Shown here: positions 9,037 to 18,672 of the stretch, piece after piece
How positions within the stretch are numbered: the first letter of the stretch is position 1
How the letters are laid out: every line of letters starts with the position of its first letter
Source: Aurantiacibacter zhengii
Lineage (GTDB): Bacteria > Pseudomonadota > Alphaproteobacteria > Sphingomonadales > Sphingomonadaceae
Reading direction: 5' to 3'
Assembly (NCBI RefSeq): GCF_003584125.1
Contig: NZ_QXFL01000002.1
Span: 372,001 to 436,000, forward strand
Length of the DNA: 64,000 nucleotides
The notes under the pieces: generated by a model
What the model was told of the DNA's origin: nothing
Databases searched by the model: none
Seen by the model: only the letters and a program-made list of their open reading frames with translations
Program-made: the position numbers and the translations under genes

Positions 9037-9723
9037 TTAGCGCACCCGGCGTGCGAACCAGATGGTGTGGTGCGGGCCCTTGTTGTTGGGACGCGCGCGG
9101 ACGGTCTGCACATCCACATCCATTCCCGAATCCATCAGGCGACGGGTGAACTTGTGATCGGGCGCGGCGGACCATACCGCCAGAAGCCCGCCCACGGTCA
9201 GCGCGTCGCGCAACCGGGCGATGCCGGTGCGGGTGTAGAGCCGTTCGTTGCCCTCACGCACGATGCCGTCGGGGCCGTTGTCCACGTCCAACAGGATCGC
9301 ATCGTAGGGGGCCGTGGTGCCATCAACGGCATCGTCCACCAGGGCCGCCACATCGGCGATCACGACTTCCCCTCGCGGATCATCCAGGCTGTCGCCGGTC
9401 AGTTCGGCCAGCGGCCCTTTTGCCCAGTCCAGGATATCCTCGACCACTTCGGCCACCACGACCTCGCCGCCGCCGTCCGGCAGGGCTGTCAGCGCGGCGC
9501 GATAAGTGAAGCCCATGCCGTAGCCGCCGATCAGTACGCGCGGCGCGGGTTTGTCGAGCCGCTCCAGCGTAAGGCGGGCAAGCTGTTCCTCGCTGAACTG
9601 CATGCGCGTGCCCATCAGCTCGTCGCGGCCCAGCATGATGATGAAATCACGGCCATGGCTGATCAGGGTCAGCATGTCTCCGCCGGGAATTTGCGCGGTG
9701 GCCAGTTCATTACGGGGTAGCAC
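9037..9723 (-). CDS. Spermidine synthase-like methyltransferase-fold protein
   Basis: 228 residues from a GTG start. The protein has the spermidine-synthase Rossmann core: LIGGYGMGFTYRAAL (nucleotide-binding loop, near residue 63), VVAEVVEDILDWAK and AILLDVDNGPDG near residue 140. It lacks a clear SpeE putrescine-binding N-terminal domain, so a polyamine role is unproven. The GTG at 9723 lies 5 bases after the stop of the upstream gene and gives the family-like N-terminus LPRNELATAQIPGG. The preceding gene's tail contains GAGGGAGA as a ribosome site. The two minus-strand genes form a likely operon. Confidence 0.7.
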   Translation of the reverse strand: MLPRNELATAQIPGGDMLTLISHGRDFIIMLGRDELMGTRMQFSEEQLARLTLERLDKPAPRVLIGGYGMGFTYRAALTALPDGGGEVVVAEVVEDILDWAKGPLAELTGDSLDDPRGEVVIADVAALVDDAVDGTTAPYDAILLDVDNGPDGIVREGNERLYTRTGIARLRDALTVGGLLAVWSAAPDHKFTRRLMDSGMDVDVQTVRARPNNKGPHHTIWFARRVR

Positions 9724-9727
9724 GGGC

Positions 9728-10198
9728 CTAGTTCTCCCTCGAGACCAGGCCGGCGGCGGCGATACCCGCCAGTCCGCAGGCGATATCATCTTCCGTTTCG
9801 GCCCCGGAAACACCGATCGCTCCTAGCGGCATACCATCGGCGGTCGTGAAAGGTACCCCGCCGCCCCAGTTCGCCATGCCCGGCCCGGGACCGCCCCAGT
9901 TCGCCGTTACCGCGCTCGGAACGCGATAGGTCGCAGCGGAACGCCCTTTCCACTGTGCAACCTCGGCAATGGCCGTGGCCGTCCCGTCCATGTGCGCGGA
10001 AGTAACCAATACGCCTGCATCGTTGAACACAGCGATGGAGACGTCCAGATCGCGCTCGTTCGCCCAGTTCAGGCAGGTGTCGCGAATGATTGCTGCCGTC
10101 TCGTAATCGAGCACCGCGCGTTGCGACTGCGCCGAGGCAGGCGACATGGCAAGGGCCGCCATCAAAAGGCTCATCGCTGATGCTGATTTCAAGTGCAT
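9728..10198 (-). CDS. Secreted GlcG/HbpS-family heme-binding-like protein
   Basis: 156 residues. A cleavable signal peptide (MHLKSASAMSLLMAALAMSPASA, residues 1-23) leads into a DUF336 domain (GlcG/HbpS fold), with VSIAVFNDAGVLVTSAHMDG and the Gly-rich loop GGVPFTTADGMPLGAIGVSG typical of the family. These small periplasmic or extracellular proteins bind heme or cobalamin, or have unknown ligands. The ATG at 10198 follows AGGGGAAG. It is probably co-transcribed with the spermidine-synthase-like gene. Confidence 0.78.
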   Translation of the reverse strand: MHLKSASAMSLLMAALAMSPASAQSQRAVLDYETAAIIRDTCLNWANERDLDVSIAVFNDAGVLVTSAHMDGTATAIAEVAQWKGRSAATYRVPSAVTANWGGPGPGMANWGGGVPFTTADGMPLGAIGVSGAETEDDIACGLAGIAAAGLVSREN

Positions 10199-10273
10199 TG
10201 TCTTTTCTTCCCCTGCGGCCATCCCACATGGCTTTACCATGTTGCCGCACAAAACTGGTGGCAAGCAAAAGAA

Positions 10274-10298
10274 AAGGGCCGCGAACATCGCGGCCCTT
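10274..10298 (-). terminator. Terminator of pnp
   Basis: A perfect 10-bp stem (AAGGGCCGCG / CGCGGCCCTT) with a 5-base loop. On the minus strand it is followed by TTCTTTTG, and on the plus strand a T5 run occurs a few bases further, so it may work in both directions. Confidence 0.8.
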
Positions 10299-10324
10299 CT
10301 CGTTTTTCAGAAGCCTGGCAGGAC

Positions 10325-12640
10325 TTAGTCGTCCTTCAGAAAAGCAGGCATGTGGTCGGGATCGCCCCCGCCATCATTGTCGCTGCCCTTGCCGCGGCCA
10401 CCACGGTCACCGCCGCGACCGCCACGGCCACCGCCGTCACGACCACCACCGCGCGGGCCGCGACGGTCGCCGCCACGATCGCCACGGGGCTTGTCACCGC
10501 GCGGTTCGCGCGGCGGGCGGGTGTCTTCCAGCTCTTCACCGGTTTCCTGGTCGACGACGCGCATCGACAGGCGAACCTTGCCGCGGTTGTCGATTTCGAG
10601 AACCTTGACCTTCACTTCCTGCCCTTCGGACACGACGTCCGTCGGCTTCTCGACACGCTCGTTCTTCATTTCGGACACGTGGACGAGACCGTCCTTGCCG
10701 CCCATGAAGTTCACGAAAGCACCGAAGTCCACGATGTTGACCACCTTGCCTTCGTAGATCTTGCCCACTTCGGCTTCCTCGGTGATGCCTTCGATCCACT
10801 TGCGTGCAGCGGCGATCTCGTCAGCATTGGAGGACGAGATCTTGATCACGCCTTCGTCGTCGATATCGACCTTGGCACCGGTTTCGGCCACGATCTCGCG
10901 GATAACCTTGCCGCCCGTGCCGATAACGTCACGGATCTTCGACTTGTCGATCTGCATGGTCTCGATACGCGGTGCGTGCTTGGAAACCTCACCACGGGCG
11001 CCCGAAAGCGCTTCGGTCATCTTGCCCAGAATGTGCGCACGGCCGGCCTTGGCCTGCTCGAGCGCCTTGGTCATGATTTCCTGCGTGATGCCGGCAACCT
11101 TGATATCCATCTGGAGCGAAGTGATGCCCTTCTCCGAACCGGCAACCTTGAAGTCCATGTCACCAAGGTGATCTTCGTCACCCAGAATGTCGGACAGGAC
11201 GGCGAAGTTGTCGCCTTCCAGGATCAGGCCCATGGCGATGCCGGAAACCGGGCGTTCGATCGGAACACCGGCGTCCATCATCGACAGGCAGCCACCGCAG
11301 ACGGTCGCCATCGAGGACGAGCCGTTGGACTCGGTAATGTCGGACAGGATGCGGATTGTGTAGGGGAAATCCTCATGCTTCGGCAGAACCGGGTGCAGCG
11401 CACGCCAGGCCAGCTTGCCGTGGCCCGTCTCGCGGCGGCTGGTGAAGCCGAAGCGACCCACTTCGCCGACCGAGTAGGGCGGGAAGTTGTAGTGCAGCAT
11501 GAAGTGATTGTACGACAGACCTTCGAGCCCGTCGATCATCTGCTCTGCATCCTTGGTGCCCAGCGTGGTGGTGCAGATCGCCTGCGTTTCACCGCGGGTG
11601 AACAGCGCGGAGCCGTGCGTACGGGGCAGCAGGCCCACGATGGCTTCGATCGGGCGAACTTCGTCCACCTTGCGGCCATCGATGCGAGTGCCATCCTTCA
11701 GGATGGAGCCGCGCACGATATCGCTTTCCAGCTTCTTCACTAGCTTCAGCTTGCCCAGGTATTCGGACGGATCGTCGTGATCCAGGCCTTCGTAATGCTC
11801 GCGCGCCTTCGCACGGGCGGCATTCACGGCGTCCTGACGGGCGGACTTGTCGGTGATCTTGTAGGCAGCTTCGAGGTCGGCACCGATGATGCCGCGCAGC
11901 TCTTCCAGCGTGGCGGACTTGTCTTCCACCGGCTGCAGTTCCCACGGATCCTTGGCGGCCTTCTCAGCCAGGTCGATGATCGCGCCGATGACCTTGCGGC
12001 TTTCCTCGTGCGCGAACATGACGGCGCCGAGCATTTCTTCCTCGGTCAGTTCCTTGGCTTCGGATTCCACCATCATCACCGCGTCCTGCGTGGCGGCGAC
12101 GACCAGGTCGAGGCGACCTTCGTCATCGAGCGCAGTCTGCAGCGAGGGGTTCAGTTCGTATTCGCCATTGCGGAAGCCGACACGCGCGGCACCGATCGGG
12201 CCCATGAAGGGCACGCCGGAAATGGTCAGCGCGGCAGAGGCGGCGATCATCGCGACGATATCGGGTTCGGTCTCGCCATCATACGACAGGACCTGGCAGA
12301 TCACGTTGATCTCGTTGTAGAAACCTTCCGGGAAGAGCGGGCGGCAGGGCCGGTCGATCAGACGGGAGGTCAGCGTTTCCTTCTCCGTGGCGCGGCCTTC
12401 GCGCTTGAAGAAGCCACCGGGGATACGGCCCGCGGCGGAGAATTTTTCCTGATAGTGAACGGTAAGGGGGAAGAAGTCCTGCCCTTCCTTCACGCTCTTG
12501 GCGGCGGTCACGGCGCAAAGCACCACGGTTTCGCCATAGGTGGCCAGCACGGCGCCGTCGGCCTGACGGGCAATACGACCGGTTTCCAGAGTGAGGGTCT
12601 TTCCGCCCCACTCCAGCGATACAGTTTTCGTGTCGAACAT
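10325..12640 (-). CDS. pnp: Polyribonucleotide nucleotidyltransferase (PNPase)
   Basis: 771 residues. A phosphorolytic 3'-5' exoribonuclease of the RNA degradosome. Two RNase PH-like cores are seen ([17 protein letters not shown] near residue 68; a second one around residues 320-540 with [12 protein letters not shown]), then a KH domain ([15 protein letters not shown]) and an S1 domain ([21 protein letters not shown]). Residues from about 705 form an Arg/Gly-rich tail of about 65 residues, ending in an acidic Asp-Asp. Such tails are not in the enterobacterial enzyme. The start at 12640 follows AGAAGGAAA. It is the last gene of the rpsO-pnp unit. Confidence 0.97.
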   Translation of the reverse strand: MFDTKTVSLEWGGKTLTLETGRIARQADGAVLATYGETVVLCAVTAAKSVKEGQDFFPLTVHYQEKFSAAGRIPGGFFKREGRATEKETLTSRLIDRPCRPLFPEGFYNEINVICQVLSYDGETEPDIVAMIAASAALTISGVPFMGPIGAARVGFRNGEYELNPSLQTALDDEGRLDLVVAATQDAVMMVESEAKELTEEEMLGAVMFAHEESRKVIGAIIDLAEKAAKDPWELQPVEDKSATLEELRGIIGADLEAAYKITDKSARQDAVNAARAKAREHYEGLDHDDPSEYLGKLKLVKKLESDIVRGSILKDGTRIDGRKVDEVRPIEAIVGLLPRTHGSALFTRGETQAICTTTLGTKDAEQMIDGLEGLSYNHFMLHYNFPPYSVGEVGRFGFTSRRETGHGKLAWRALHPVLPKHEDFPYTIRILSDITESNGSSSMATVCGGCLSMMDAGVPIERPVSGIAMGLILEGDNFAVLSDILGDEDHLGDMDFKVAGSEKGITSLQMDIKVAGITQEIMTKALEQAKAGRAHILGKMTEALSGARGEVSKHAPRIETMQIDKSKIRDVIGTGGKVIREIVAETGAKVDIDDEGVIKISSSNADEIAAARKWIEGITEEAEVGKIYEGKVVNIVDFGAFVNFMGGKDGLVHVSEMKNERVEKPTDVVSEGQEVKVKVLEIDNRGKVRLSMRVVDQETGEELEDTRPPREPRGDKPRGDRGGDRRGPRGGGRDGGGRGGRGGDRGGRGKGSDNDGGGDPDHMPAFLKDD

Positions 12641-12810
12641 TGATTTTCCTTCTGAACCCGCGTGCCACATTGCATCGCGGGGCCTACTTGTTCCGGGTGA
12701 TCCGGCCCGGTCCGGTGCGAGGCCTCTCTTGGCCTCATGGCCCCTTCACCGAATTGCGAAGGATGCCCTTTCAACATGCCAGCCGAATGTGACGGTTGGC
12801 AGATAGACGA

Positions 12811-12836
12811 AGGGGCGGCTTTTGCAGGCCGCCCCT
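12811..12836 (-). terminator. Hairpin between rpsO and pnp
   Basis: GGGGCGGC pairs with GCCGCCCC just after the rpsO stop on the minus strand. There is no U-run, so this may be a partial terminator or an RNase III-type processing site, as known for the rpsO-pnp gap of other bacteria. Confidence 0.55.
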
Positions 12837-12847
12837 CCGGGAAACTC

Positions 12848-13117
12848 TTACTTGCGGAGACCCAGCTTCTGGATCAGCGCGTTGTAGCGATCGAGGTCGA
12901 TCTTCTTGAGATAGGCCAGGAGGCTGCGACGCTTGTTGACCATCTTCAGCAGGCCACGACGGGAATGGTTGTCCTTGTGGTGATCCTTGAAGTGCTCGGT
13001 CAGGTTGCGGATACGCTCGGTCAGGATGGCTACCTGTACTTCCGGAGAGCCGGTGTCGCCCTTGTTCTGGGCGTTCTCTTCGATAACTTCCTGTTTGCGT
13101 TCTGCGGTAATCGTCAT
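12848..13117 (-). CDS. rpsO: 30S ribosomal protein S15
   Basis: 89 residues, the standard S15 length. It binds the central domain of 16S rRNA early in 30S assembly. The signatures [17 protein letters not shown] and [16 protein letters not shown] are present. It follows truB closely (27 bases) and precedes pnp, the order conserved in most proteobacteria. Confidence 0.98.
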   Translation of the reverse strand: MTITAERKQEVIEENAQNKGDTGSPEVQVAILTERIRNLTEHFKDHHKDNHSRRGLLKMVNKRRSLLAYLKKIDLDRYNALIQKLGLRK

Positions 13118-13143
13118 GCGTTTTGTAACCTTTCGCAGTATCC

Positions 13144-14112
13144 TTAAACGTTGAAACCCCGCACGACCTTCATCGCGCCCCCTTCGAGTTCCACCAGAGC
13201 CACCGGAGTATCCTCCAGCTTGGCAAAGTAGAGCCCATCGGGTTGGGGCAATCCGGATACGACCCGGCCTTGTCGGGCCGCCTGCGCACTATCCGGATCG
13301 AGAGCGAGGGCCGGGATACCGTCCAGCCCCGCCTCCAGTGGCAGGAGGTGGTCTTGAAGTGGCGCGCCCTTACCGATTTCGTTCAGCTTGTCCAGCGAAA
13401 TCGCCTGATCCTCGCTGAAAGGGCCGGCCTTGGTACGACGTAGATAGGTAACGTGGCCCAGCGTGCCAAGGGCGTGGGCGATATCCCGTGCAAGACTGCG
13501 GATATACGTGCCCTTGCTGACAGTAGCAGCCAAAGTGGCAGTCTCTGCCAGTTCCAGGGGCGCTTGCGGATCGTAGGGATCGGGGCGGCCAAGTGTCGTT
13601 GCAAAAGCAGACCCCACACGGTCGTCTGGCGTGCCGCCGCCCAGCACTTCCAGCGAATGGATCGTTACCCGCCGCGTCTCCAGTTCCACATCCTCGCCCT
13701 TGCGAGCAAGGTCATAGGCGCGCTTGCCGTCCACCTTGAGTGCGGAATACTTGGGCGGCACCTGATCGATCTCGCCGGTGAAATGCTCGCAGATGGCGGC
13801 GATGGCCGCGCGCGGTGGGCGCCGGTCGGTGCGGTCGATCACCTCACCCTCCGCATCCAGAGTGTCGGTCTCCTCGCCGAACTGGATGGTGAATTCGTAG
13901 GTCTTGTCGCTATCCAGCATCCGGCCCGAAAGCTTGGTCGCTTCGCCCAGCGCGATGGGAAGCACTCCCTCCGCCTCCGGATCGAGAGTCCCGCCGTGGC
14001 CGACCTTCACCTTGCCGAAGCCCGCCTCGCGCAGGTTGCGCTTAACCGCGCCTACGGCCTGTGTGGAGCCGAGCCCGCGCGGCTTATCGAGGATGATCCA
14101 GCCATTCGTCAT
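13144..14112 (-). CDS. truB: tRNA pseudouridine(55) synthase
   Basis: 322 residues. Makes pseudouridine 55 in the T-loop of tRNAs. The catalytic aspartate is Asp44 in [12 protein letters not shown], and the [20 protein letters not shown] region follows. The C-terminal part (from about residue 240) corresponds to the PUA-like tail. It starts [17 protein letters not shown], typical of the family. In the order rbfA...truB-rpsO-pnp it has lost direct contact with rbfA because of inserted genes. Confidence 0.96.
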   Translation of the reverse strand: MTNGWIILDKPRGLGSTQAVGAVKRNLREAGFGKVKVGHGGTLDPEAEGVLPIALGEATKLSGRMLDSDKTYEFTIQFGEETDTLDAEGEVIDRTDRRPPRAAIAAICEHFTGEIDQVPPKYSALKVDGKRAYDLARKGEDVELETRRVTIHSLEVLGGGTPDDRVGSAFATTLGRPDPYDPQAPLELAETATLAATVSKGTYIRSLARDIAHALGTLGHVTYLRRTKAGPFSEDQAISLDKLNEIGKGAPLQDHLLPLEAGLDGIPALALDPDSAQAARQGRVVSGLPQPDGLYFAKLEDTPVALVELEGGAMKVVRGFNV

Positions 14113-14168
14113 GAAGCGGCCCTAGCCCTGCGCCCTGCCCCCGTCCAGCGCGGCACGGCCAGCGGTGG

Positions 14169-14855
14169 CTACAGCGCCGCGATCCAGTCTGCGACGGCGA
14201 AATAATAGCCCATCGCCCATTGCACCGGCGGCACCACGAACCTCTCGATGATATTCGCCTGCGGAAACACGTAAGGCACCACCAGCAACAGCGCGAACAG
14301 CAGGATCATGCCGAATGGCCGCAGCTTGTCATAGATGCGCGCGGCGGATGGCGGCAGCAAGCCCTCGACGATGTGCGAACCGTCGAACGGCGGGATCGGC
14401 AGCAGGTTGAACAGCGCCAGGAACAAGTTGATGGATATGAAATAGACAAGCGCGGTGGCCCACAGGCCATAGTCGCCATTGGCAGGCGCCGCGTCAGCGC
14501 TGACGGCAAGGCCCAGCAGGACCGCGCCCACCAGTGCCAGCACGAAATTGGTACCCGGACCGGCTGCGGCCACGGCCATCATGCCGAACCGCGGATTGTT
14601 GAGCCGCTGCTTGATGACAGGTACGGGCTTGGCCCAGCCGAACACCGGCAGGCCCGCCAGCGCGAGGCCGCCCGGCACCAGCAGGGTGCCGACCGGATCG
14701 ACATGGCGGATCGGGTTCAGCGAAAGGCGCCGCTGCTCCTTTGCCGTTGGATCGCCCAGCATCAGCGCAGTCCATCCGTGCGCCACCTCGTGAAACACGA
14801 TGGCGATCACCAGGCACGGGATCAGGATTGCGGCAAGGATCAGGGTTTCGGTCAT
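14169..14855 (-). CDS. Site-2 protease family protein (M50 metalloprotease)
   Basis: 228 residues, an integral membrane zinc protease of the short FtsR/YwhC-type S2P group. The zinc motif is FHEVAHG (HExxH at residues 22-26) in the first membrane helix; the third ligand lies in the LLPIPPFDGSH motif. There are about five to six membrane segments and no PDZ domain. Two starts are possible (14855 and 14864, 3 codons apart), and neither has a strong ribosome site. It lies just upstream of truB on the same strand (56-base gap) and head-to-head with the AbgT transporter. Confidence 0.82.
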   Translation of the reverse strand: MTETLILAAILIPCLVIAIVFHEVAHGWTALMLGDPTAKEQRRLSLNPIRHVDPVGTLLVPGGLALAGLPVFGWAKPVPVIKQRLNNPRFGMMAVAAAGPGTNFVLALVGAVLLGLAVSADAAPANGDYGLWATALVYFISINLFLALFNLLPIPPFDGSHIVEGLLPPSAARIYDKLRPFGMILLFALLLVVPYVFPQANIIERFVVPPVQWAMGYYFAVADWIAAL

Positions 14856-14952
14856 GCTCGCCATAGATGGGGAGAGGCTCAAGGCCGTTAAAGAGGACTG
14901 GACCGCGTATTCGCTGCATGACAGTCTGGCCGCGCTCACCTGGGGGACTTCG

Positions 14953-16539
14953 ATGGCGGAAACAGCGGTACCACCGGCACAGACAGGTTTTCTCGGCTGG
15001 GTCGAGAGAACGGGCAATCGCCTTCCCGACCCGGTGTTCCTGTTCGCCTGGTTCATCCTTGCGCTGGTGGCGATCTCCGTCGTGGCCGCATGGGCGGGAT
15101 GGTCCGCTCCGCACCCGGTCGAGATCGACCCGGAAACCGGAACCTACCGCATCATCGCGGTGGAAAGCCTGCTGTCGGCGCAGAACCTGCGTCGCCTGCT
15201 CACCCAGATGCCGGAGACGTTCACCCACTTCCCGCCGTTGGGCTACGTCCTCACCGTAATGCTGGGCGCGGGCGTGGCCGAACGGTCCGGCCTGTTCGCC
15301 ACCGCCATGCGCGCCAGCATGGCGAAAGTCTCCACCTTCTGGCTTACTCCCGCCGTGGCGCTGGTTTCCATGATGGGCAACCATGCCGCCGACGCCGCCT
15401 TCGTCGTGATGATCCCGCTGGCAGGGATCATATACCACGCCGCCGGGCGTCACCCTCTGGTGGGCATTGCTGCCAGCTTCGCTGCCGTATCCGGCGGTTT
15501 CTCGGCCAACCTGCTGCCGGGCCAGCTCGATGCGCTGCTGCTGGGCATTACGGAGGCCAGCGTGAACACCGTCTTCACCGGCTGGACCGCGAACATCGCG
15601 GGCAACTGGTACTTCATCGCTGCCATGACAGTCCTCTACTTGCCGGTCATCTGGTACGTGACCGACCGAATGATCGAACCGCGCCTGTCGGGTTATGCCA
15701 TCGACGGGACAGCGGCTGCTGGCGACGGAGAAACCACCCAGACCACGCCGGAACAGCGCAAGGGCCTGCGAAATGCCGGACTGGTCGTACTGGCACTGGT
15801 GGCGCTGTGGGCCGTGCTCGTCCTCATGCCGAATGCTCCGCTGATCGACCCCGATGCTCCGCCCGAAGGTCGCCTGACGCCGTTCTACCGCAGCCTGTTG
15901 CCGTTCTTCCTGCTAGTCTTCCTGCTGCCTGGCTGGGCCTATGGCCGCACGGCAGGCACCATCACGAGCCAGTCCGACCTTGTCGAAATGATGGCGGGCG
16001 CGATGAAGGACATGGGCTATTACATGGTCCTCGCCTTTGCCGCCGCGCACTTCGTGGCGATGTTCGCGTGGAGCAACATGGGCCTGGTGCTGGCCGTCGA
16101 CGGCGCCGATGCCCTGCGCGCCAGCGGTCTGCCAAGCTGGGCCATGCTGCTGGGCGTACTGACCTTCGGCGCGGCGCTGAACCTGCTGATCGGCTCTGCC
16201 AGTGCCAAGTGGGCCGTGCTTGGGCCGGTGATGGTGCCGATGCTGATGCTGCTTGGCCTTTCGCCGGAAATGACCACGGCGGCCTACCGCGTGGGTGACA
16301 GCGCCACCAACATCATTACCCCGCTGATGCCCTATTTCCCGCTGGTGCTGGTGTTCTGCCAGCGCTGGAGCAAGACCTTTGGCCTCGGCAGCCTGACCGC
16401 AGCCATGGTGCCCTACGCCGCCGGAATCCTCGCAACCGGAATGCTGCTGACGGCAGGTTGGGTCATTTTCGACCTGCCGCTGGGACCGGGCGCACAGGTG
16501 TTCATCGACGTGCCTGCCGCTGCTACAGCAGGCGAATGA
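14953..16539 (+). CDS. AbgT-family transporter
   Basis: 528 residues. A multi-spanning inner-membrane protein with the family start GFLGWVERTGNRLPDPVFLF and the internal GNHAADAAFVVMIPLAG and NLLIGSASAKWAVLGPVMVPM segments. AbgT proteins were named for p-aminobenzoyl-glutamate uptake, and characterised members (YdaH, MtrF) expel sulfonamide antimetabolites. Which activity applies is not visible. GGGGGAC precedes the ATG at 14953; the frame upstream to 14800 is antisense to the protease gene. Its stop overlaps the flavodoxin start (ATGA), so the two form an operon. Confidence 0.87.
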   Translation: MAETAVPPAQTGFLGWVERTGNRLPDPVFLFAWFILALVAISVVAAWAGWSAPHPVEIDPETGTYRIIAVESLLSAQNLRRLLTQMPETFTHFPPLGYVLTVMLGAGVAERSGLFATAMRASMAKVSTFWLTPAVALVSMMGNHAADAAFVVMIPLAGIIYHAAGRHPLVGIAASFAAVSGGFSANLLPGQLDALLLGITEASVNTVFTGWTANIAGNWYFIAAMTVLYLPVIWYVTDRMIEPRLSGYAIDGTAAAGDGETTQTTPEQRKGLRNAGLVVLALVALWAVLVLMPNAPLIDPDAPPEGRLTPFYRSLLPFFLLVFLLPGWAYGRTAGTITSQSDLVEMMAGAMKDMGYYMVLAFAAAHFVAMFAWSNMGLVLAVDGADALRASGLPSWAMLLGVLTFGAALNLLIGSASAKWAVLGPVMVPMLMLLGLSPEMTTAAYRVGDSATNIITPLMPYFPLVLVFCQRWSKTFGLGSLTAAMVPYAAGILATGMLLTAGWVIFDLPLGPGAQVFIDVPAAATAGE

Positions 16540-17027
16540 CGACGCTGGCGATCATCTGGTACTCGCGTACGGGCGGCAGCCGCCAGCTGGCGGAGGCCGC
16601 GCGCGATGCTGCGCAGGACGCGGGCGATGTGGACGTGCGCTTCCTTGCGGCGGACGATGCGGATGCTGACGATCTGCTGAGCGCGGACGGATACCTGTTC
16701 GCCTGCCCGGAGAACCTGGCTGCGATTGCAGGCGTGATGAAAGCCTTTTTCGATCGCACCTATTACGAAGTGCTCGGCAAGGTCGAAGGCCGCCCCTACG
16801 CCGCGATTATCTGCGCAGGCTCCGATGGGGAGAACGCCAAGAAGCAACTGGAGCGCATCTGCCAGGGCTGGCGGCTAAAGAGGATCGCGGACACGCCCAT
16901 CGTCAACGTCGGCGCGCAAACGAAAGAGGAGATCCTCGCTGACAAGGAAATCGGCGAGGAATATCTTGGACAGGCCCGGGAACTGGGCGCGACGCTGGCT
17001 GCGGGTCTCGAAATGGGCGTGTTTTGA
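16536..17027 (+). CDS. Flavodoxin-like NAD(P)H-dependent oxidoreductase
   Basis: 163 residues with a flavodoxin fold. The N-terminal FMN phosphate loop is YSRTGGSRQLAEAA (residues 9-22), and FACPENLAAIAGVMKAFFDRTYY corresponds to the second FMN loop of WrbA/YwqN-like proteins. The substrate is unknown. The start overlaps the AbgT stop by 3 bases, indicating translational coupling; a role in protecting against aromatic or quinone compounds handled by the transporter is conceivable but unproven. It is convergent with tdk, 4 bases apart. Confidence 0.75.
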   Translation: MTTLAIIWYSRTGGSRQLAEAARDAAQDAGDVDVRFLAADDADADDLLSADGYLFACPENLAAIAGVMKAFFDRTYYEVLGKVEGRPYAAIICAGSDGENAKKQLERICQGWRLKRIADTPIVNVGAQTKEEILADKEIGEEYLGQARELGATLAAGLEMGVF

Positions 17028-17031
17028 CCCG

Positions 17032-17613
17032 CTAGCGATACATCTCCAGCGCTTCGGCAAAATGCCGCCGGCACAGCGCGGTGTAGCGCTCGTTACCGCC
17101 GATCTCGGTCTGCGCGCCCTCGCCCACCGCCTCTCCGGTATCCGACACGCGCACGTTCATCGTGGCCTTGCGGCCGCAATGGCAGACCGCTTTCAGCTCC
17201 TCCAGCGAATCCGCGATACCCAGAAGCACGGCCGAACCGGGGAACAGGTCGCCGCGAAAGTCGGTGCGCAGGCCGTAGCAAAGGACCGGGATGTTCGCCT
17301 CGTCAGCCAGCCGCGCGCACTGCCACACCTGCACGGCAGTCAGGAACTGGGCCTCGTCCACCAGCACGCAGGCGACCGGACTTTCGCGGTGCTGTGCGGT
17401 CACTTCGCGCCACAGGTCCGTGCCCGGCGTGAAGCGGCGCGCATCGGCGGCAAGACCAATGCGACTGGCAATCGCGCTGTCGGCCCGATTGTCGATCGCG
17501 GCGGTCCACAGCATCGTTGCCATGCCGCGCTCACGATAGTTGAAATCCGCCTGCAGCAGCGTGGTCGATTTGCCCGCATTCATGCTGGCGTAGTAGAAAT
17601 AGAGCTTGGCCAT
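17032..17613 (-). CDS. tdk: Thymidine kinase
   Basis: 193 residues, the length of bacterial type II thymidine kinase, which phosphorylates thymidine to dTMP for salvage. The P-loop is ASMNAGKST (residues 9-17), VDEAQFL is the Walker B/catalytic Glu region, and the zinc Cys residues appear in AVCHCGRKA and ALCRRHF near the C-terminus. The ATG at 17613 is preceded by GAGGAA. It is placed between rbfA and truB, interrupting the usual order. Confidence 0.95.
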   Translation of the reverse strand: MAKLYFYYASMNAGKSTTLLQADFNYRERGMATMLWTAAIDNRADSAIASRIGLAADARRFTPGTDLWREVTAQHRESPVACVLVDEAQFLTAVQVWQCARLADEANIPVLCYGLRTDFRGDLFPGSAVLLGIADSLEELKAVCHCGRKATMNVRVSDTGEAVGEGAQTEIGGNERYTALCRRHFAEALEMYR

Positions 17614-17642
17614 GGTTCCTCGCGCCTGTCCCACGACCCGCT

Positions 17643-17730
17643 CGTCCTGAGCCAGCCGGAGCACTGCTTTTCACCCTGGGCGCCGGATATGAAAGAAAAG
17701 ACAGCCCTTCGACAAGCTCAGGGCAGACGG
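17643..17730. repeat. Sphingomonad-type palindromic repeat (CCTGAGC...GCTCAGG)
   Basis: The 19-mer CCCTTCGACAAGCTCAGGG at 17705-17723, followed by CAGACGG, and an inverted partial copy CGTCCTGAGC at 17643-17652 lie between the rbfA 3' end and tdk. From general knowledge, TTCGACAAGCTCAGG units are dispersed in large numbers in sphingomonad genomes, often downstream of operons. It may act as an mRNA 3' end structure. Confidence 0.6.
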
Positions 17731-17743
17731 AAACTGGGGGAAC

Positions 17744-18139
17744 CTAGTCCTCGTCGCCCAGGTCGCGGCGCACCTTCGGATCGTCCAGCAGGGCTTCGAT
17801 CCGGCTCGCTTCGTCGAAGCTTTCGTCGGCGCGGAATTGCAGCTTGGGGGCGAATTTCAGGCCAAGGCGCTGGGCCACTTCGCGCTGGAAAAAGGCCGTG
17901 TTCGTACGCAAGGCCTTCACCACCACGTCCTCATCTTCTCCCAACAACGGCTTCACGTAGACCTTGGCGTTGCGCAGGTCGGGCGACATGCGCACTTCCG
18001 TCACCGAGATGTGATGGGCACGCAGTACGTCGTCGTGCGCTTCGCCGCGGGCCAGCAATTCGGAAAGGATATGCCGCACGCGCTCGCCCACTTTGAGCAG
18101 GCGAACGGATTGGTCTTCGGGTTTGGAATGGCGAGCCAT
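17744..18139 (-). CDS. rbfA: Ribosome-binding factor A
   Basis: 131 residues. RbfA binds immature 30S subunits and promotes 16S rRNA 5' end maturation and cold adaptation. Landmarks are [20 protein letters not shown] and [17 protein letters not shown] (KH-like fold). Its start overlaps the stop of the DUF1697 gene by one base (TAATG). It is the last gene of the rimP-to-rbfA transcript here. Confidence 0.95.
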   Translation of the reverse strand: MARHSKPEDQSVRLLKVGERVRHILSELLARGEAHDDVLRAHHISVTEVRMSPDLRNAKVYVKPLLGEDEDVVVKALRTNTAFFQREVAQRLGLKFAPKLQFRADESFDEASRIEALLDDPKVRRDLGDED

Positions 18140-18672
18140 TACTGTTCCATCGTCTCCATGATCCGGCGGATCGAAGTTACATTGCGCGCGGTGCCCCGGC
18201 AGCCGAGGCGGCGCTCGATAAAAGGCTTGGTCAGCTTCGAATTGCCCGCGCCATCGACGTAATCGATGTGGAGCGCCTTGGTGCCCGGCGCAAGCCTCTC
18301 CATGCCACGGCCCGCGTGATCGACCTCCAACTGCGCAAATGCATCGGTGGTGGGCTGGCTTTCCAGGAATATCGTGTGGACCAGCTTGTCCTCTCCGCTA
18401 CCGGCAAAGGGATTTTCATCGAGCGCCCTCGCCAGCTCCTCGTAGGTGCGGACAACAGCGAAGCTTTCGATCCCGAAATCGTTAGTCAGCAATGTTTCGA
18501 TCCGCGCCCCGGCGTCGGAGGAGCCATCGTGATCGAAAAGAACATTCCCGCTGGCTGTGATAGTGCGGACATCGGTAAAGCCAGCCCTCTCAAATGCGCT
18601 GCGCAGGTCTGCCATTTTCACCCGGTTGCCGCCGACATTGATCGAGCCGAGAAGCGCCACGCGCCGTGGCAT
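18139..18672 (-). CDS. DUF1697 family protein
   Basis: 177 residues. It has the DUF1697 N-terminus ([21 protein letters not shown]) followed by [15 protein letters not shown], and the C-terminal [13 protein letters not shown]. Structures of the family show two ferredoxin-like halves and no established activity. The ATG at 18672 overlaps the stop of the thioesterase gene (TGATG), and its own stop overlaps rbfA. It is a non-standard passenger in the infB-rbfA operon, so it is expressed with the translation machinery. Confidence 0.85.
   Translation of the reverse strand: MPRRVALLGSINVGGNRVKMADLRSAFERAGFTDVRTITASGNVLFDHDGSSDAGARIETLLTNDFGIESFAVVRTYEELARALDENPFAGSGEDKLVHTIFLESQPTTDAFAQLEVDHAGRGMERLAPGTKALHIDYVDGAGNSKLTKPFIERRLGCRGTARNVTSIRRIMETMEQ

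Noticed and set aside
10360-10520. Short tandem GC-rich repeats resembling a repeat array
   Set aside because: They are the codons of the Arg-Gly-rich tail of PNPase in frame, not a CRISPR or satellite: unit length and spacers are irregular.
10193-11743. A 516-codon plus-strand frame opposite pnp
   Set aside because: Antisense shadow of pnp; the Thr/Ala repeats at its start are the complement of the Arg-Gly tail codons.
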